A stretch of DNA of 64,000 nt from an uncultured Roseicyclus sp. GTDB lineage: Bacteria > Pseudomonadota > Alphaproteobacteria > Rhodobacterales > Rhodobacteraceae. The stretch lies in the NCBI GenBank assembly GCA_947489665.1, contig CANLEH010000001.1:902501-966500 (forward strand), given 5' to 3'. The position numbers were made by a program, and so were the translations under genes. Below the pieces are notes generated by a model. It saw only the letters and a program-made list of their open reading frames with translations. It was not told where the DNA came from and did no database searches. Of the stretch, positions 61,019 through 64,000 are shown in pieces; positions within the stretch are counted from its first letter, which is position 1, and each line of letters begins with the position of its first letter.

Positions 61019-62026
61019 TCACTCGGCCTCAAGATCAAGGCTGACGGGGAAATGGTCCGATGCCGTCAGCAATGCGTCGCGCACCTTCGGTTGGCCCCAA
61101 CAGGCCGGATCATCGAACGGATGCCAGATGTGCCAGCCCTTTGCACGGGCCCGTAAACCAGGCGAAATCATCACGTAATCCAGCAATGCCTGCAGGTAGC
61201 GCCCTTCATGGCGCAGGAAAAAACGCGCGGTCGTGGGCGCGGCGGAAACCCGCGATTGCAAGGCGCGCGCCGCATGGGGATCAAACAGGCGCAATTCCTG
61301 CGCCGCCTCCGTGCCCAGTACAATCTCCAACCCGGATCGCCCGAACAACGCCTCATATTCATCAAGGCCCGGACCGTCGTTCAGATCGCCAGCCACGATA
61401 AGGGCCTTGCCCGCCCGCAGATGCGCCTCGATCCGGCGCCGCAACCAGATGCACTGGGCCAATTGTTTGCGCCGGTTGGAAATCGCCAACCGCATGGCAT
61501 GGGCCTCGTCTCGCGCCCCATGGGGGGCTTTGGATTTCACATGTGCCCCGATCATGCGCAGCGCGCCGAAAGGCGTCTCAAGGGCCAGTTCCAAAGGCGG
61601 CTTTGAAAAGCGCACTACGTCTTCGGAGGCGTCGATATCCAGATCGATCCGAAACTCGGTCTCAAAGCCCGGCGCCCCCATATCCACGGGGTCGTGCCGC
61701 GCGGTGATCACGTCTGGGTCATAGAGCAGCATCAATTCCTGCTGCGTGTCGTTTTCGAACCCCATGCAAACCGCCCGCGCCCGGATGCCCGCGGCCTCGG
61801 CAAAATTGCGCAACGCCGCAACCCCGTCGCGACCGCGTGAACAATCGGGGGCCTCCACCACCAACACCGCATCGGCATCCAACGCCCTGAAAACGGTGAT
61901 CAACGCATTCGTCTGCTGCGCTTTGGTGACATCGCGCCGCCCCGACCAACTGTCATCGCGGATCAGATCCCCTGCATCGTCAAACAGCGTATGGAACCAT
62001 TCAACATTGTAAGTTGCGATCCGCAT
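61019..62026 (-). CDS. Endonuclease/exonuclease/phosphatase family protein
   Basis: A 335-residue protein with ATYNVEWF at the N-terminus, VVEAPD, GAHVKSKAP, VAGDLNDGPG and SDHFPVSL, the expected set of the EEP fold (Mg-dependent phosphodiesterases and nucleases). No signal peptide. Substrate unknown. Confidence 0.9.
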   Translation of the reverse strand: MRIATYNVEWFHTLFDDAGDLIRDDSWSGRRDVTKAQQTNALITVFRALDADAVLVVEAPDCSRGRDGVAALRNFAEAAGIRARAVCMGFENDTQQELMLLYDPDVITARHDPVDMGAPGFETEFRIDLDIDASEDVVRFSKPPLELALETPFGALRMIGAHVKSKAPHGARDEAHAMRLAISNRRKQLAQCIWLRRRIEAHLRAGKALIVAGDLNDGPGLDEYEALFGRSGLEIVLGTEAAQELRLFDPHAARALQSRVSAAPTTARFFLRHEGRYLQALLDYVMISPGLRARAKGWHIWHPFDDPACWGQPKVRDALLTASDHFPVSLDLEAE

Positions 62027-62071
62027 TCTGCCCTTCCTCGAGCCTTTGACTCTCCTCGCAGCATGGCCTTT

Positions 62072-62773
62072 TCAGGCCGCGCGGCCCGCCTGTATCTCTT
62101 CCCAGGCGCGGTTGATCGCCACCATACGGCGTTCGGCCAGGCGCACCGCTTCCTCGGGAACGCCCCTTGCAATCATGCGGTCGGGGTGGGTTTCGCGGAC
62201 TTCGGCGCGCCACGCCGCACGAATCTCGTCCATGCCAGCATCCGGCGAGACACCCAAAACCGTGTAGGGATCCGGGCCATAATCGGGCGCATGGCGCGCG
62301 CGCAGCCGCTCAAAGGCCGCGCGTTCCATCCCGAAAATGTCTGCGACCCGCGCCAGGAATGCATCTTCTGCCGGGTGATATTCCCCATCGGCAGCTGCGA
62401 TGTGGAACAGCCCTTCCATCAAGTCACAAAGGACAGAGTCCACTCCGCATGGCTGGCCTTCGACCCGGAACATGCTTGCAATCCGTTCGGCATAGGTCTC
62501 AAACCCGGCCACATCCTCACGGGCCATGTTGAAGACGCGCGCGGCGGCAGGCTCATCGGCGGGCGGGATGTGGAACACTTCGCGGAAGGCCGTAACCTCG
62601 TCGCGGGTCACCAACCCGTCTGCCTTGGCCATCTTGGCCGACAGGGCAATCACGGCGATGGTGAAAGCCACGGTGCGTTCAGGTGGCGAGCGCAGTCGTG
62701 AAAAGACCTCTGACAGGCTTTCCCCTTGCCGCAGCGCCTCCAACGCGTCTGATATGCGAGACCACAATGACAT
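62072..62773 (-). CDS. TerB-DnaJ domain protein (DjlA-like)
   Basis: A 233-residue protein. TerB-like helical domain lies in residues 30-150 (IALSAKMAKADGLVT, IAAADGEYHPAEDAFL). A C-terminal J-domain follows (YTVLGVSPDAGMDEI, ETHPDRMI with the HPD motif). It lacks the transmembrane helix of DjlA. Likely a co-chaperone for DnaK, activity inferred. Confidence 0.88.
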   Translation of the reverse strand: MSLWSRISDALEALRQGESLSEVFSRLRSPPERTVAFTIAVIALSAKMAKADGLVTRDEVTAFREVFHIPPADEPAAARVFNMAREDVAGFETYAERIASMFRVEGQPCGVDSVLCDLMEGLFHIAAADGEYHPAEDAFLARVADIFGMERAAFERLRARHAPDYGPDPYTVLGVSPDAGMDEIRAAWRAEVRETHPDRMIARGVPEEAVRLAERRMVAINRAWEEIQAGRAA

Positions 62774-62820
62774 GGGCAGACCTTAACGCGGTCTCATGCA
62801 GAACGTCAGGCCGAAAACGA

Positions 62821-63291
62821 TCACAGCCGCTTCTGCATCAGCACAAGGTCCAGATAACGCCCGAATTTATGGCCCGCCTCTCGCACTCGTCCCACTTCGA
62901 CAAAGCCCATCGCGGCATGAAAGGCTAAGCCGCCTTCGTTCTCTCCCGAAATCCCCCCGATCAGCGAATGCGCCCCGTCGGCCCGCGCACTGTCTTCCAA
63001 CGCACCCAACAGCATGCGTCCCAGCCCATGCCCCCGCGCGGCGTCACTCAGGTAGATCGCATGCTCCATCGTCCGGGCATAGCCATCGCCACTTCGGAAT
63101 GGGCCATAGGTGCCGAAGCCCACGCAGGCCCCGTCGATCTCGGGCACGAAAACCGGCTGATCCGCCAGAACCTTCGCGATTTGGTCTTCAGTTTTGGGGG
63201 CGGAGGTGAACGTGATCGTCGTATCCCGGATCACCTCGTTCCACAGGGCCAAAATGACCGGCAAATCCTCTGACGTGGCGCGCCGGATCAT
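62821..63291 (-). CDS. GNAT N-acetyltransferase, phosphinothricin acetyltransferase-like
   Basis: A 156-residue acetyltransferase. IRRATSEDLPVILALWNEVI, TMEHAIYLSDAARGHGLGRML and LAFHAAMGFVEVGRVREAGHKFGR follow the PAT/MnaT pattern. In relatives it acetylates phosphinothricin or methionine sulfone; the native substrate is unknown. ATG overlaps the glyoxalase-like stop (ATGA). Confidence 0.9.
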   Translation of the reverse strand: MIRRATSEDLPVILALWNEVIRDTTITFTSAPKTEDQIAKVLADQPVFVPEIDGACVGFGTYGPFRSGDGYARTMEHAIYLSDAARGHGLGRMLLGALEDSARADGAHSLIGGISGENEGGLAFHAAMGFVEVGRVREAGHKFGRYLDLVLMQKRL

Positions 63292-63893
63292 AGCTGGATC
63301 ACACCGCCATTTGTGCGCAGCACCGCTTCAACCCGAGGTTTTTCCGCATACTCGATCGTGATCCACGTGTCCGTCAGGATTGGGGCCAGCGCCGCTTCCA
63401 GTGCGTCCGCTTCAGGTGTCAGGAGCCGCAAATCCGCCAACCGCACCCCGGTATCCTGCAACGCCGGTGGCGGCGTATCCCATTGGATCAACGCCGGGAA
63501 CAGCCCGCCAAACGGGGTCTGCCCACTCTCTGGTACCGCCATCCGCCAGCGCAAATTGCCACGTTCCAGCGCCCACGGCACGCCACACCCCTCGGGCGCG
63601 CGTGCCAAAGCGGCTTCCAGATCATCACACCGCGCCGCCCAGTGGGTCAGCCCCGTGCCCGGCCCGCGTGCATCCAAGTTGTACCAACGCGGCTGATGTG
63701 GCGCAGCCCCCTCCGGGTCCACCGCGATCACCTCAAAATAGGCATCGGGCCCCAACGACAGCAGCCGATTGTGCGTGCCCATCGCCGCGTGCTGTCCGCC
63801 CGGAAGCAATTCCTGACCCAGCCGCGCCTCGATGTCTGCCACGCCCCGACCCAAGTCGCTGGTTGTGACGACGATATGATCCAATGTCAGCAT
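63288..63893 (-). CDS. VOC/Glyoxalase-like domain protein
   Basis: A 201-residue protein with MLTLDHIVVTTSDLGRGV at the start, GTHNRLLSLGPDAYFEVIAVDP and GLFPALIQWDTPP, the glyoxalase_3-type VOC pattern. Metal-dependent enzyme activity is plausible; the reaction is unknown. The longer frame to 63986 is rejected because the ATG at 63893 matches the family start. Confidence 0.85.
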   Translation of the reverse strand: MLTLDHIVVTTSDLGRGVADIEARLGQELLPGGQHAAMGTHNRLLSLGPDAYFEVIAVDPEGAAPHQPRWYNLDARGPGTGLTHWAARCDDLEAALARAPEGCGVPWALERGNLRWRMAVPESGQTPFGGLFPALIQWDTPPPALQDTGVRLADLRLLTPEADALEAALAPILTDTWITIEYAEKPRVEAVLRTNGGVIQL

Positions 63894-63969
63894 GGCCCTG
63901 TCGTAACCGATGCCCCACGCGTCGGAAAGCCCGTTGCGCCCGACGCTCGCGCCGTGGCCTATGCACCCT

Positions 63970-64000
63970 ATGACCCAAGACCGCAAAGCCGCCGCCCGCA
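63970..64000 (+). CDS. Start of a plus-strand gene, cut by the window edge
   Basis: ATG at 63970 opens MTQDRKAAAR before the window ends; an in-frame ATG at 63961 exists. Lys/Ala-rich N-termini of this sort occur in 5-formyltetrahydrofolate cyclo-ligase, but ten residues cannot decide. Confidence 0.3.
   Translation, partial: MTQDRKAAAR

Overview
The window reads as one continuous stretch of a high-GC alphaproteobacterial chromosome, most likely a marine Rhodobacteraceae (Roseobacter-group) genome. The signs are the dnaG-rpoD pair, an RpoH-type sigma factor, an MmcB-type repair nuclease, heterotetrameric sarcosine oxidase, KpsC/KpsS capsule genes, many DUF families typical of the group, and a tRNA-His that lacks G-1 and carries A73. 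Most genes are housekeeping, tightly packed, and often joined by ATGA, GTGA or TGATG overlaps. There is no prophage, intact insertion sequence or CRISPR array.

Layout. 1-1455 (minus): DUF4166 fragment, DCC thiol-disulfide protein and HlyU-like regulator as a coupled string, then a YigZ/IMPACT protein. 1680-6400 (minus): dnaG, rpoD and a HEPN-like gene whose GTG start overlaps the rpoD stop. 6487-11956 (minus): sarcosine oxidase soxB-(exported ORF)-soxD-soxA-soxG. 12075-15142 (minus): three Tad-pilus-type pseudopilin/TadG genes, divergent from a Glu/Leu-type dehydrogenase (15442). 16883-19630: membrane protein, pirin, small protein and esterase. 19631-20585 is a long non-coding gap, followed by an orphan BrnA-like gene behind a repeated TGTAGT/ACTACA operator-like block. 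21658-22746 is an AT-richer RelA/SpoT-type nucleotide synthetase gene, the clearest sign of horizontal transfer. 22749-36639: lepA, LysR, small membrane proteins, methyltransferases, cdsA/plsC, LMW phosphatase, sirtuin, copper chaperone, rpmB and others.

36806-46973 is the riboflavin region: nrdR-ribD, then ribE-X-Y-ribB-ribH-nusB. It is split by an opposite-strand capsule block (kpsC, wza/kpsD-like, kpsS). Two unknown genes sit between ribE and ribB, and the RibA half of RibB has lost its zinc cysteines. 46980-49098 couples a periplasmic ClpP-like protease with a coiled-coil membrane protein. 49516-49678 looks like a structured RNA, followed by mmcB, an outer-membrane protein, tRNA-His, an RluA-type pseudouridine synthase, rpoH with a strong terminator, a globin-like protein, an oxidoreductase, a CDGSH protein and a DksA-type protein. 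57264-63893 (minus): an M28 peptidase apparently lacking its last zinc ligand, a GNAT and PepF, an EEP-family phosphatase/nuclease, a TerB-DnaJ protein, a GNAT and a glyoxalase-like protein.

Two 106-bp inverted-repeat elements (30005 and 38442) are near-identical and look like a MITE. In both places the right end supplies the stop codon of the adjacent gene. Hairpin arrays at 29916-29998 and 60572-60631 are further extragenic repeats. The observations most worth follow-up are the HEPN gene coupled to rpoD, the RelA/SpoT island gene, the MITE pair, the unknown genes within the riboflavin and sarcosine operons, and the structured RNA upstream of mmcB.
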